Assembly (NCBI GenBank): GCA_943737045.1
Contig: CALSFV010000655.1
Span: 603,453 to 667,452, forward strand
DNA length: 64,000 bases
DNA from: Parapristionchus giblindavisi
Taxonomy: Eukaryota > Nematoda > Chromadorea > Rhabditida > Diplogasteridae
Direction of reading: 5' to 3'
Part shown: positions 35,437 to 48,800 of the stretch, piece after piece
How positions within the stretch are numbered: the first letter of the stretch is position 1
Layout of the letters: every line of letters begins with the position of its first letter
Program-made: the position numbers and the translations under genes
Notes under the pieces: generated by a model
Seen by the model: only the letters and a program-made list of their open reading frames with translations
What the model was told of the DNA's origin: nothing
Databases searched by the model: none

Positions 35437-38065
35437 GTGAGTTTTGTAGTCTGATCTTTGATCTTTGAACCCTATGCAATTTGTAGTCTGATCTTTGAAC
35501 CCTATGCGATTTTTAGTCTGACCTTTGAACCCTATGGACTTTGTAGTCTGATCTTTGAACCCTATGGTCTTTGTGGTATGATCTTTGAACTCTATGGACT
35601 TTGTAGTCTCATCTTTGAACTCGATAGGTTCTTTACAACCATTCATTTGGGAGTTAATGACTGATTTAATCACAGCTCATGTGTTTATTTACTGGTAGCT
35701 GTAGCTCGATTAATCATTGATCTTTGATCTTTTACTTTGATATTTGATCTTTGATTTCGTCGTTGTTTCGGTAGCGATCTCTGGTGAACCTTTTGCACAT
35801 CTCTCTCTTGATTTGGTCTTCCCGCCTAATATCTCTTCTTCGACCACTTCCCATCTCAATTCTCTTTCTATCTCTGACATGAGTGATCTACCTCACCATC
35901 GATCGGCCTCTATAGTTGTTTGGACATGGGAAGGAAGAGATGGGAAGGTACATCATCCATTCCTATGTCGTCTGCTGTCTCTTTTTGTCTCTCATTATCC
36001 ACTTATATTGCTTGATTGTGCACTGCTTTTGAACTGTAGATGTTTTTTTTGATTTATTGATCGCGTGGCCTTTCATTTACCATAGATGACTATGTAAGGT
36101 AGCCTAATTACAACTACGGTAGGATGATAGCAAATTGCTGTAGATGGGTTTGAGGGTACGGTTATATTAGTTGCGGATACTGTAGTTATGGGTACGGTAG
36201 AAGCAGTATTAACCACCATAGTGAGCTGGGCCACCATAGCGAACAGCATACCTGGGCAATTTAAATTGCGTAATCGATTTGTGAAATTGTTTTATTTGTT
36301 GCATTTTCGAGCTTTGATTATTTATTTAATAATAATAACGTTTTTACAGGTACGTCATGGAGATCCGTGAGGGGTTCATGCACGCCGCAGGATCAATCTT
36401 CTCCAGGCGCCCACAGTAGGTTATGCTTGATTTGCGTTTTTCTTATTGATTCGTATTCTCTCATATCTCATGCTCTCTCGCCCTCTCTCATTATGCACTG
36501 CGCACTCTCTCATATCTTCCTCTCGCCGTATTCTCTCATCTAAACGCTCTCCCCCTTCCTCTCTCGCCTTATTCTCTCATATCTCAACGCTCTCTCGCTC
36601 TTGATTAACTACCCATTTCTGTGTAATATCGCTGCTCTAGACGCGCATCCATCTACTCATTAATTGGCTCTAAATTTATTTTTGTCCTTTCTTACTAAAT
36701 GTTTATTTTGATGATAATAATAACATTAATAATATAAACAATTATGAATTTCAGAACGCAAGCGCACGCGCCCTTCCTCTCCGAGCTTCTTGCCGATGCG
36801 CTAATCGTCCACCACCAATTTGGGAGTGATCGTGAAGATTGGTCATCTCGAGTATTCACTGCTTCAGATGTTAAATTGATATTCCTGGTACGGTAGCTGT
36901 AGTTGCCTGGGTATTATTTCCAATGTTCATGTTTTGTAGGCACCTACAAATCATCGTGTCGAATCGCTCGGCGACTCCGAATTGTCGCTGGGCGGCATCG
37001 TTTCCCATGAAGCTACACTGCTATTGCGAGGGGTGGATGAGGTACGGTAGATGATATCGAACGACTGCTGTGACTATTGTGTCTTTGTAGCAGTCGATAG
37101 GAAACGTCCGGGATGCGGTCGTATCAGCGATTGCTGCAGCTGGACGATGGTACTCCGGGCGGTGCGAAGATCTCGCCGATGTATGTCTGATCTTTGAACT
37201 TTGATATTTGCTCTACTATTTGCTCTGCCGACTGATTGATCTTGCGCTGGTGCTACTCATGTGTTGCAGCAAGCGAAGCGAAGGGAGGTCGAGGAGACCG
37301 CCGCGCTACATGTGGAAAGACGCGCGTATCAAGCAGCACAACTGGCAAGAGCGCGGGCGACGGGCAAGCAGATGCGAGAGCGCATAGAACAGCAAGGTTT
37401 GTGTTTCGGGAACGATACAGCCGTGGCGCTGGAACCTTTGTATGCTTTAGTGGATCCATTCATTGTCTATAATATGATGGAATGAAGAATAACTATAATA
37501 ATTGTGATCATATATTATTTTATATTTTGTAATAATGATAAAAGTAGTTCTTGTTTTGCAGGCGGAATTGTGACCCCGGCCACGACGTTAGGTGGTGTAA
37601 GCTCCTCCTCGCACCACCAGGAGCAGCAGCACCACTCGGGAGGATCGTCCTCGTCTCCGTCCGCGTCCGCGCCTTCGATGGGCGGCGCGTTGACGCCTTC
37701 CGCGTCCGCGCAGCTGTCGGCGCCTCAGCCGCGCTACGGCGCTCCGACTGGCTTGTCCGCCACGATGATGTCGTCGCCCGGCGGGACTACTCCGCTGATT
37801 CATGCACAACCACAGAGCCACATGGCTCAGCATCATCATCAACAGCAAGGTTTGTGTTTCGGGAACTATATAGCCGTGGCTCTAGAGACTCTGTTTTTGT
37901 TCGGGGTTTCCTTCCATATGGTTTAATATAGAATAACTAAAATAATTGTGGCCATGTCTTTTGATTTAAAAGTAGTTATGTATCCAGTCATTTTCTTGTT
38001 TCGTGTCCATGACCATATTGTTTCATAATAAAGTTATTAATTAATTATTTATTTCGTCTTTGCAG

Positions 38066-41000
38066 GCGGTAGTCTGACCGCGGGAACGCCAATGGGCGTT
38101 TGCTCATCGTCTATGTCGACGACCGCGCAGCCTTCGATGGGCGGCGCGTTGACGCCTTCCGCGTCCGCGCAGCTGTCGGCGCCTCAGCCGCGCTACGGCG
38201 CTCCGACTGGCTTGTCCGCCACGATGATGTCGTCGCCCGGCGGGACTACTCCGCTGATTCATGCACAACCACAGAGCCACATGGCTCAGCATCATCATCA
38301 ACAGCAAGGTTTGTGTTTCGGGAACTATATAGCCGTGGCTCTAGAGACTCTGTTTTTGTTCGGGGTTTCCTTCCATATGGTTTAATATAGAATAACTAAA
38401 ATAATTGTGGCCATGTCTTTTGATTTAAAAGTAGTTATGTATCCAGTCATTTTCTTGTTTCGTGTCCATGACCATATTGTTTCATAATAAAGTTATTAAT
38501 TAATTATTTATTTCGTCTTTGCAGGCGGTAGTCTGACCGCGGGAACGCCAATGGGCGTTTGCTCATCGTCTATGTCGACGACCGCGCAGCCTTCGATGGG
38601 CGGCGCGTTGACGCCTTCCGCGTCCGCGCAGCTGTCGGCGCCTCAGCCGCGCTACGGCGCTCCGACTGGCTTGTCCGCCACGATGATGTCGTCGCCCGGC
38701 GGGACTACTCCGCTGATTCATGCACAACCACAGAGCCACATGGCTCAGCATCATCATCAACAGCAAGGTTTGTGTTTCGGGAACTATATAGCCGTGGCTC
38801 TAGAGACTCTGTTTTTGTTCGGGGTTTCCTTCCATATGGTTTAATATAGAATAACTAAAATAATTGTGGCCATGTCTTTTGATTTAAAAGTAGTTATGTA
38901 TCCAGTCATTTTCTTGTTTCGTGTCCATGACCATATTGTTTCATAATAAAGTTATTAATTAATTATTTATTTCGTCTTTGCAGGCGGTAGTCTGACCGCG
39001 GGAACGCCAATGGGCGTTTGCTCATCGTCTATGTCGACGACCGCGCAGCCTTCGATGGGCGGCGCGTTGACGCCTTCCGCGTCCGCGCAGCTGTCGGCGC
39101 CTCAGCCGCGCTACGGCGCTCCGACTGGCTTGTCCGCCACGATGATGTCGTCGCCCGGCGGGACTACTCCGCTGATTCATGCACAACCACAGAGCCACAT
39201 GGCTCAGCATCATCATCAACAGCAAGGTTTGTGTTTCGGGAACTATATAGCCGTGGCTCTAGAGACTCTGTTTTTGTTCGGGGTTTCCTTCCATATGGTT
39301 TAATATAGAATAACTAAAATAATTGTGGCCATGTCTTTTGATTTAAAAGTAGTTATGTATCCAGTCATTTTCTTGTTTCGTGTCCATGACCATATTGTTT
39401 CATAATAAAGTTATTAATTAATTATTTATTTCGTCTTTGCAGGCGGTAGTCTGACCGCGGGAACGCCAATGGGCGTTTGCTCATCGTCTATGTCGACGAC
39501 CGCGCAGCCTTCGATGGGCGGCGCGTTGACGCCTTCCGCGTCCGCGCAGCTGTCGGCGCCTCAGCCGCGCTACGGCGCTCCGACTGGCTTGTCCGCCACG
39601 ATGATGTCGTCGCCCGGCGGGACTACTCCGCTGATTCATGCACAACCACAGAGCCACATGGCTCAGCATCATCATCAACAGCAAGGTTTGTGTTTCGGGA
39701 ACTATATAGCCGTGGCTCTAGAGACTCTGTTTTTGTTCGGGGTTTCCTTCCATATGGTTTAATATAGAATAACTAAAATAATTGTGGCCATGTCTTTTGA
39801 TTTAAAAGTAGTTATGTATCCAGTCATTTTCTTGTTTCGTGTCCATGACCATATTGTTTCATAATAAAGTTATTAATTAATTATTTATTTCGTCTTTGCA
39901 GGCGGTAGTCTGACCGCGGGAACGCCAATGGGCGTTTGCTCATCGTCTATGTCGACGACCGCGCAGCCTTCGATGGGCGGCGCGTTGACGCCTTCCGCGT
40001 CCGCGCAGCTGTCGGCGCCTCAGCCGCGCTACGGCGCTCCGACTGGCTTGTCCGCCACGATGATGTCGTCGCCCGGCGGGACTACTCCGCTGATTCATGC
40101 ACAACCACAGAGCCACATGGCTCAGCATCATCATCAACAGCAAGGTTTGTGTTTCGGGAACTATATAGCCGTGGCTCTAGAGACTCTGTTTTTGTTCGGG
40201 GTTTCCTTCCATATGGTTTAATATAGAATAACTAAAATAATTGTGGCCATGTCTTTTGATTTAAAAGTAGTTATGTATCCAGTCATTTTCTTGTTTCGTG
40301 TCCATGACCATATTGTTTCATAATAAAGTTATTAATTAATTATTTATTTCGTCTTTGCAGGCGGTAGTCTGACCGCGGGAACGCCAATGGGCGTTTGCTC
40401 ATCGTCTATGTCGACGACCGCGCAGCCTTCGATGGGCGGCGCGTTGACGCCTTCCGCGTCCGCGCAGCTGTCGGCGCCTCAGCCGCGCTACGGCGCTCCG
40501 ACTGGCTTGTCCGCCACGATGATGTCGTCGCCCGGCGGGACTACTCCGCTGATTCATGCACAACCACAGAGCCACATGGCTCAGCATCATCATCAACAGC
40601 AAGGTTTGTGTTTCGGGAACTATATAGCCGTGGCTCTAGAGACTCTGTTTTTGTTCGGGGTTTCCTTCCATATGGTTTAATATAGAATAACTAAAATAAT
40701 TGTGGCCATGTCTTTTGATTTAAAAGTAGTTATGTATCCAGTCATTTTCTTGTTTCGTGTCCATGACCATATTGTTTCATAATAAAGTTATTAATTAATT
40801 ATTTATTTCGTCTTTGCAGGCGGTAGTCTGACCGCGGGAACGCCAATGGGCGTTTGCTCATCGTCTATGTCGACGACCGCGCAGCCTTCGATGGGCGGCG
40901 CGTTGACGCCTTCCGCGTCCGCGCAGCTGTCGGCGCCTCAGCCGCGCTACGGCGCTCCGACTGGCTTGTCCGCCACGATGATGTCGTCGCCCGGCGGGAC

Positions 41001-42364
41001 TACTCCGCTGATTCATGCACAACCACAGAGCCACATGGCTCAGCATCATCATCAACAGCAAGGTTTGTGTTTCGGGAACTATATAGCCGTGGCTCTAGAG
41101 ACTCTGTTTTTGTTCGGGGTTTCCTTCCATATGGTTTAATATAGAATAACTAAAATAATTGTGGCCATGTCTTTTGATTTAAAAGTAGTTATGTATCCAG
41201 TCATTTTCTTGTTTCGTGTCCATGACCATATTGTTTCATAATAAAGTTATTAATTAATTATTTATTTCGTCTTTGCAGGCGGTAGTCTGACCGCGGGAAC
41301 GCCAATGGGCGTTTGCTCATCGTCTATGTCGACGACCGCGCAGCCTTCGATGGGCGGCGCGTTGACGCCTTCCGCGTCCGCGCAGCTGTCGGCGCCTCAG
41401 CCGCGCTACGGCGCTCCGACTGGCTTGTCCGCCACGATGATGTCGTCGCCCGGCGGGACTACTCCGCTGATTCATGCACAACCACAGAGCCACATGGCTC
41501 AGCATCATCATCAACAGCAAGGTTTGTGTTTCGGGAACTATATAGCCGTGGCTCTAGAGACTCTGTTTTTGTTCGGGGTTTCCTTCCATATGGTTTAATA
41601 TAGAATAACTAAAATAATTGTGGCCATGTCTTTTGATTTAAAAGTAGTTATGTATCCAGTCATTTTCTTGTTTCGTGTCCATGACCATATTGTTTCATAA
41701 TAAAGTTATTAATTAATTATTTATTTCGTCTTTGCAGGCGGTAGTCTGACCGCGGGAACGCCAATGGGCGTTTGCTCATCGTCTATGTCGACGACCGCGC
41801 AGCCTTCGATGGGCGGCGCGTTGACGCCTTCCGCGTCCGCGCAGCTGTCGGCGCCTCAGCCGCGCTACGGCGCTCCGACTGGCTTGTCCGCCACGATGAT
41901 GTCGTCGCCCGGCGGGACTACTCCGCTGATTCATGCACAACCACAGAGCCACATGGCTCAGCATCATCATCAACAGCAAGGTTTGTGTTTCGGGAACTAT
42001 ATAGCCGTGGCTCTAGAGACTCTGTTTTTGTTCGGGGTTTCCTTCCATATGGTTTAATATAGAATAACTAAAATAATTGTGGCCATGTCTTTTGATTTAA
42101 AAGTAGTTATGTATCCAGTCATTTTCTTGTTTCGTGTCCATGACCATATTGTTTCATAATAAAGTTATTAATTAATTATTTATTTCGTCTTTGCAGGCGG
42201 TAGTCTGACCGCGGGAACGCCAATGGGCGTTTGCTCATCGTCTATGTCGACGACCGCGCAGCCTTCGATGGGCGGCGCGTTGACGCCTTCCGCGTCCGCG
42301 CAGCTGTCGGCGCCTCAGCCGCGCTACGGCGCTCCGACTGGCTTGTCCGCCACGATGATGTCGT
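38066..42364 (+). repeat. 459-bp exon+intron array, copy B (nine units plus a truncated tenth)
   Basis: Units start at 38066, 38525, 38984, 39443, 39902, 40361, 40820, 41279 and 41738; a tenth, from 42197, breaks off inside the exon at 42364. One more full unit than copy A, so unit number differs between the otherwise matching duplicates. Confidence 0.95.
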
Positions 42365-42728
42365 GGAAACACCTCAAGTAACGCTAATTTGAAACTCTTT
42401 CTTGACGACACTCCTTAGTAGGCAAAGTACGGTTAGCATAGGGCTTTGGCCTGGAACAATGTATGTTGTGCATTTCTACACAGATCATCTCACCTCGAAT
42501 CAGCCAAACAACGAAACACATAAAATATATGACAATTGTGAAACATGAAATCAACAGTGGGGTGTTCGAATAACGCTTCAAATTTACCCGGGCAATTGAG
42601 AGATCATTGGCATATTTTAGTGCTTCTTCATACCATGTTTGATGATATATGGGCAGTGTGGAGTCTATCGATCAATATTTGGCCAAACATATTGATTGAT
42701 TGATTAATACTAATCTATTGATTTACAG
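42365..42728. other. Unique sequence between the array and the HP1-like gene
   Basis: AT-rich, no repeat recognised. It should contain the 5' end of the HP1-like gene or an intron of it, since exon 42729 starts in phase 2, but I found no convincing upstream exon. Confidence 0.5.
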
Positions 42729-45700
42729 TAATTCTGATCACGACGAGTCTTGGGAGGATCTACCGGCCAAGAAGGAACTGAGGGAGCGAAAGAAACGTGG
42801 GTTTCTAGATTATAGAATTGTGAATACTCGGTAATCTTCATTTGTAACGTTTGGTTGAACTTGTGATATTCTGTGTGAGACCAGATGAATGAAGGTAGAA
42901 ACTTTATAATTCAGACGTTTCGAGGACTATTTCCTCATCATCAGTGAGATTGGATTACCTACAATGTACAATGTGAAAGTATGAAAATCAACGACTTGAC
43001 TAGAAAACACAACCGAATAGAAAATAGATACACAGGAAGTAATGAATGTAAAAGACTATGGACGCTAAGGTTGAAAGGATCAATGAATGGTTGGGTTAGA
43101 TAGAAGGAGTGATAGATAGATAGATAGATAGAGATAGAGATAGGTCACGGAAGAGGGTATAGACGTGATCACAGATCAAAGTTTAGTAAGGACAATTGTG
43201 AGAGTTCAATGGACAATTCAGCACGATTGTTTAAGGTTGGGTTTAGTGATTGGATGAGTAAGGCTTCAGACACCTTACGTCTTATGATGTTAGGTTCTCT
43301 ATGTAGTATAGTGCCTGTTAGTGGAATGGGCTGGGAGTTGTGACAGGCAATGGAATGTTGTGCTACAGCATATGATTTGTAAGTACTTAGGGTAGGGTTA
43401 TTTGCGGCACGAATATGCTCTGAGGCACGTTCATGAAGGGTTCTACCAGTATGGCCTACATAAAACTGTGAGCAAAGTGTACATTCTATACGATAAACCA
43501 CACCCGATGCGAGACAAGAACCAGGCGAATTGGGGCAGAATATACAATTTCGAACCGGACAAGACGAATCACGATATCTATTACGAGATAGAAGACCAAT
43601 TAAGGATTGACTTGTACACTCCACAACATTCACATCGAGACCAGCCCTTTTGAAACTGTCTCTGATGTCCTTTGAGAAGGCATCAGAAACGAATGGTATA
43701 CTAAAAATGGGCCGGTCGTCACGAGTCTTGGGGGTCCGATTTCCCACTTGGCCCTTATGGGTAGTGGGCTTATCGTATCCATTTGAATGGATGATGCTCT
43801 TGGCTAAGAGTATTGATTCCCTTTTGAATTCGTGAGATGATAATGATGTGGAAGTGCGCAAAGTAGACAACACAATTGAACGCTTGACATGTGAGGGGTG
43901 ACCAGAGGAGCTATGGACAAGTATGTTCATGCAGGCTGGTTTTCGATACCATTTGTAAAGGAATCGTCCCGTCCTCGAATCGAAAAAGAGTTTTATATTC
44001 AAGAACGGGAGCCAGCCATTCTGGGGAGCCTCACGAGTAAGTTTTATAAGAGGACTACCCGCAGTGTTGATGGCAATGAAGTACTTGTCCAGGGCATCCT
44101 GGTTACAGGCAATGATGAGGATATCGTCAATGTAACGACGGAACCAAACGATACCAGAATGAATACAAGAGGTTTCAATAGAATGCATGTAAGCAATGGC
44201 AAGGATGGGAGCTAGTCGGTTCCCCATGGCTAGGCCACGGATCTGCCTATAGATTTTCCTATCAAATGAGAAGAAATTACAATCAAGACAAGCGAGTAAT
44301 AGATCTCTAATGTTGGAAGGGGTGAGAGGATACACGGACAACTGTGACACTGTGATAAGCGACATAACGGATTGAACAGCATCGCGATTTGTGATATTTG
44401 TGTAAAGGGCCTCAACGTCGAAACTTTCAAAAGCAATAGAGGATGGGAAAGTTTGGGACGATAATGAGGTAACAACATCACTGGTTCTAGCAATATGAGC
44501 GGGTATGTGAGTGAGTAATGGAGACAACAGTTTACATACGAACCATGAAATCCTATCTGTTGGTCCTTGGATACCAGAGATTATTGGGCGAAATTTAACA
44601 TCATTAAGAGTGAGGTTGGGTGAAGAAAAATCAGATTTGTGGGTCCTCTTATAAAACTTACTCGTGAGGCTCCCCAGAATGGCTGGCTCCCGTTCTTGAA
44701 TATAAAACTCTTTTTCGATTCGAGGACGGGACGATTCCTTTACAAATGGTATCGAAAACCAGCCTGCATGAACATACTTGTCCATAGCTCCTCTGGTCAC
44801 CCCTCACATGTCAAGCGTTCAATTGTCTCGTCTACTTTGCGCACTTCCACATCATTATCATCTCACGAATTCAAAAGGGAATCAATACTCTTAGCCAAGA
44901 GCATCATCCATTCAAATGGATACGATAAGCCCACTACCCATAAGGGCCAAGTGGGAAATCGGACCCCCAAGACTCGTGACGACCGGCCCATTTTTAGTAT
45001 ACCATTCGTTTCTGATGCCTTCTCAAAGGACATCAGAGACAGTTTCAAAAGGGCTGGTCTCGATGTGAATGTTGTGGAGTGTACAAGTCAATCCTTAATT
45101 GGTCTTCTATCTCGTAATAGATATCGTGATTCGTCTTGTCCGGTTCGAAATTGTATATTCTGCCCCAATTCGCCTGGTTCTTGTCTCGCATCGGGTGTGG
45201 TTTATCGTATAGAATGTACACTTTGCTCACAGTTTTATGTAGGCCATACTGGTAGAACCCTTCATGAACGTGCCTCAGAGCATATTCGTGCCGCAAATAA
45301 CCCTACCCTAAGTACTTACAAATCATATGCTGTAGCACAACATTCCATTGCCTGTCACAACTCCCAGCCCATTCCACTAACAGGCACTATACTACATAGA
45401 GAACCTAACATCATAAGACGTAAGGTGTCTGAAGCCTCACTCATCCAATCACTAAACCCAACCTTAAACAATCGTGCTGAATTGTCCATTGAACTCTCAC
45501 AATTGTCCTTACTAAACTTTGATCTGTGATCACGTCTATACCCTCTTCCGTGACCTATCTCTATCTCTATCTATCTATCTATCTATCACTCCTTCTATCT
45601 AACCCAACCATTCATTGATCCTTTCAACCTTAGCGTCCATAGTCTTTTACATTCATTACTTCCTGTGTATCTATTTTCTATTCGGTTGTGTTTTCTAGTC

Positions 45701-45807
45701 AAGTCGTTGATTTTCATACTTTCACATTGTACATTGTAGGTAATCCAATCTCACTGATGATGAGGAAATAGTCCTCGAAACGTCTGAATTATAAAGTTTC
45801 TAGATTA

Positions 45808-45856
<49 letters not shown>

Positions 45857-48800
45857 GTTATTTAATTATTTATGCTAATTCAGCTGCCACTGCCTCCTCG
45901 ACCACCTCCACTCCGGCTAATAAGTCATCTAAGAAGAGCAAGAAGTCGAAGAGTTCCAAGAAGAAGGTTGAGGTGAGAGATGTTTGTTGGATTAGTATCC
46001 TTGTGAAAATTTTGGAAAAGGGGTTTAAAATCTGGCAAAATGACAAATTCTCAGTCTCGCTAGAAATCGAATATTGCTTGATCATACTTAATTCGGTTGT
46101 GTAGTATTGAAGTATAGGCCTGGGCAAATGTTTATAAATCAAAACGTCTCGACGAGAATCACCGTCGGCATGGGTTATAGTATAAAATATTTGAATTCAG
46201 GAAGTGACTGAGGAAATATTCGAGGTGGAGCGAATCCTCGATCATACGATTGATGGAGGAATCATCTTCTATAAGGTATGATAAATTGGAATAATAATAA
46301 TAATAATTTTATTATAATTTTATAATAATATTTAATTTTATTCGCAATTGGCCGTTAAAAATAATAGCATGGCCTTATCTAGCTTAAAATCATTGTAGAG
46401 AGCATAATTACCACTAAATCTTGTTGGCACTAACTTGTAACCGACTGATTATCACTGTGCGACCTGATACAATCTTCTTGATTTCAGGTCAAATGGGTCA
46501 ACTACGGTCCGGAGTACGACACGTTCGAGCCGGCTGAGAACCTCTCATCCGCCAGGTTCCGTGTTTCACAATCTTATTATTATAGTGTTATAAATTTGTG
46601 CAATTCAATATTAACTTGGAGAGAGTTGTATTTTAAACAATTGTTTTAGTAATGAATAAAGTAAAATAAAGTGTAAGTGAGTCGAGTACGTAGTAAAGTA
46701 CGATGCCACGACTTTGGTAGCAAAGAAGATCGTATTACGTCGTCGATATTTATTTATTTATTTATTTGCCTATTGTAGACAGCGCATCGAGGAGTACAAG
46801 CGGTCACTGCCGGTGGAGGTGAGGGAGATTATTGATTGCTATTGAGATATTATTGATTAGATATTATTGTTGTGATGCTCGAATTCCACTAAAGGGAAAG
46901 AAAAGGACCGTGTGTGTCCAAAACATAGGTCGAAAAGTATGTTACAAAGTACCAAGCCAGACCGCATTTTGAGCCAAAATTCCCCAAAAAATCGAAAAAC
47001 CTGACCGCATTTTGTGCCAAAATTTTACAAGAATCGAAAAACCTGACCGCATTTCGAGCCAAATTTGCCAAAAATAGAAAAACCTGACCGCATTTTGTAA
47101 ACCGATAACCTAGCTATTCGACCTATGGTCCAAAAGTTTTCTCTGCTTCTATTTTATTTTGGCGCTTTTCGCAGGAAAAAAGAATTGCATAATATATTAA
47201 TGATAATAATTGATAATAATATTTTTATATTATTGGGGTTTTAGAGCCGTGAAGAGATCGATAATCTGGGCAAGAATCGCAAGCGCGCAGGCAGCTCATC
47301 CAAGTCTGGATCGTCGTCCAAGTCGAAGAAGGTACATTACTGTTCCATTTTAATTATATTTTAGTTTATATTAGTTCGAGTTTATCGATTCAGTTCATAA
47401 TTCCTATCCCCATGCTATTCAGTTGTGCTCTTTATACTTGATGGATAAATAAATAAGTTTTCTGCTCACTTATTTAGCTTAGTTAATCGTAAACTGCTGT
47501 TATCTTCATTTGCATTGTTCGTTTCCAATGCTGTAAGATGCGTGCCGAATCCTATTTGCTACTGCTATTCACTAATCATAAGTATGACCCAATGCAAACC
47601 TCGCTGCACCCCAATCTGAATTGTCTAATGCTTACTGTACTTGTAGAAGTCGACAAGTGCGACACTGATCTCGGATGCGTCAGACGATGACGTCGATGAT
47701 AATGATGAAGATGATGAATTCCAGCCGAAGAAGGGAGGGGGAGGAGGAGGATCGTCGAAGAAGTGTGTGAAAGTTTATTATTTAAATAATTAATTAAGTA
47801 AATTATTAAAATAGTTTTTTTTTTAATTTTTAGTTTAAAATATTAGAATTGCTTTATCGCCTAAATTTATCTATGAATTTTATGGCGTGTGTTACTATTG
47901 AAATGTTGATTTAGATTCATGGCAGGAAAAGAGAGCGATGGAGCAAATTTTTGATAATATTTAAAATATTATTATTATTAAATAAATAATATTTCGAATA
48001 TTTATAACACCCCTTGCAGACGTACCGCAGCAGCTAGGTCATCAGCGTCCTCGAAAGCCACGCCTCGTTCTAGCGCCAGAGCCAGTGCCGGAGCGGTCAA
48101 GGTGAGAGTTTGTTGGCAATAACTCACGGCATAGGTCGAAAAGTATGTTGCAAAGTATCAAGCGTGACCGCATTTTCTACCAAAATTTCACAAAACACGA
48201 AAAAATCTGCATTTTGAAAACTGATAACCTAGCTTTTCGACCTATAACTCACTGGTCCGGGCGAATCCGTGTTTCACACTGTGCATGTATCCAGTTGCGC
48301 GCGACCCCATTCGCTGTCAACTTTTCGAAAAGATTAAACACGCATTAATCTTTTTCAAACTCTGAATACTCTGAACAGAGGCATTTTGTGAACAAGGGTA
48401 ATAATAATAATAATAGTAGTAATAGTAATAATAATAATATTAATAATTTTATTCATCCATTCCCTTTTCCAGAAGGTATTCCTGGACTCGCGTCAGCAGT
48501 GGCTGAACGACAGTGACGATTCGAGTGACGACGATGGAGGAGATAAGAAGAGAGCGAAGAAGGATGAGGAGGAGGGGGATGAGCATACGGTGAGGATTTG
48601 AATTTCGGAATTTGAAACTGAAAAAAAGTTTCCTACTGCTTTCCGGTGACATGTTTTAGAAGCAAAATGATTGCGTGCCATGTTTCCCAAATTCTCTCTG
48701 AATGCCATGTGGTCTGAAGCGATCCAAGGCAGATTGGCACGCTAGAGAGCATTGAAAATGAGAGAGTATGCTTATTTTGCGGATGTATTGGTATGATTTA

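Larger units (their letters stand above)
31118..42364 (+). repeat. Copy B of the 10,468-bp tandem duplication, with longer repeat tail
   Basis: Matches 20650-31117 up to about 41585 and then continues through further 459-bp units to 42364. MITEs, minisatellites, frameshifts and both TAG codons of copy A recur at +10,468. Confidence 0.95.
32369..42381 (+). pseudogene. Sec7-domain Arf GEF with Gln/His-rich tail, copy B
   Basis: Counterpart of 21901-31053, with exons at +10,468: 32369-32426, 33217-33273, 33360-33428, 33606-33742, 36350-36415, 36755-36887, 36940-37041, 37091-37180, 37270-37396, 37562-37849, then repeat exons from 38066. Both TAG codons persist. Unlike copy A, the last repeat exon (from 42197) runs into unique sequence after ATGATGTCG and meets an in-frame TAA at 42379-42381, giving a possible C-terminus SATMMSWKHLK. 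Identity and coding status are as uncertain as for copy A. Confidence 0.55.
42897..44641 (-). mobile_element. Penelope-like retroelement, minus copy (5'-truncated)
   Basis: Minus-strand element from about 44641 down to 42897, with RT and GIY-YIG domains followed by a (GATA)n stretch and a hammerhead motif near its 3' end. Its last 1.16 kb is mirrored by the plus-strand copy at 44642-45801; matching positions sum to 88,698, so the arms have no net indel. In an intron of the HP1-like gene. Confidence 0.9.
44642..45801 (+). mobile_element. Penelope-like retroelement, plus copy (only the 3' half)
   Basis: Inverted partner of 42897-44057. It begins within the RT thumb region and ends with a hammerhead motif. 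The arms are nearly identical (for example one L/S difference in the translation). Confidence 0.9.

Noticed and set aside
27083..42062. Alternative-frame ORFs in every 459-bp unit (Arg-rich minus frame, MLIVYVDD plus frame)
   Set aside because: The exon is GC-rich and open in several frames. Only the Gln/Ser/His frame keeps phase with the exon upstream at 26802-26928.
27598..42364. Array considered as a CRISPR or centromeric satellite
   Set aside because: Units are 459 bp, contiguous, with exon structure and no spacers; the genome is eukaryotic and the period matches no nucleosomal satellite.
44642..44800. N-terminal 53 residues of the long minus-strand Penelope frame
   Set aside because: They are the antisense of the plus-strand copy and duplicate thumb-region sequence, so the frame continues only by chance of the palindrome.
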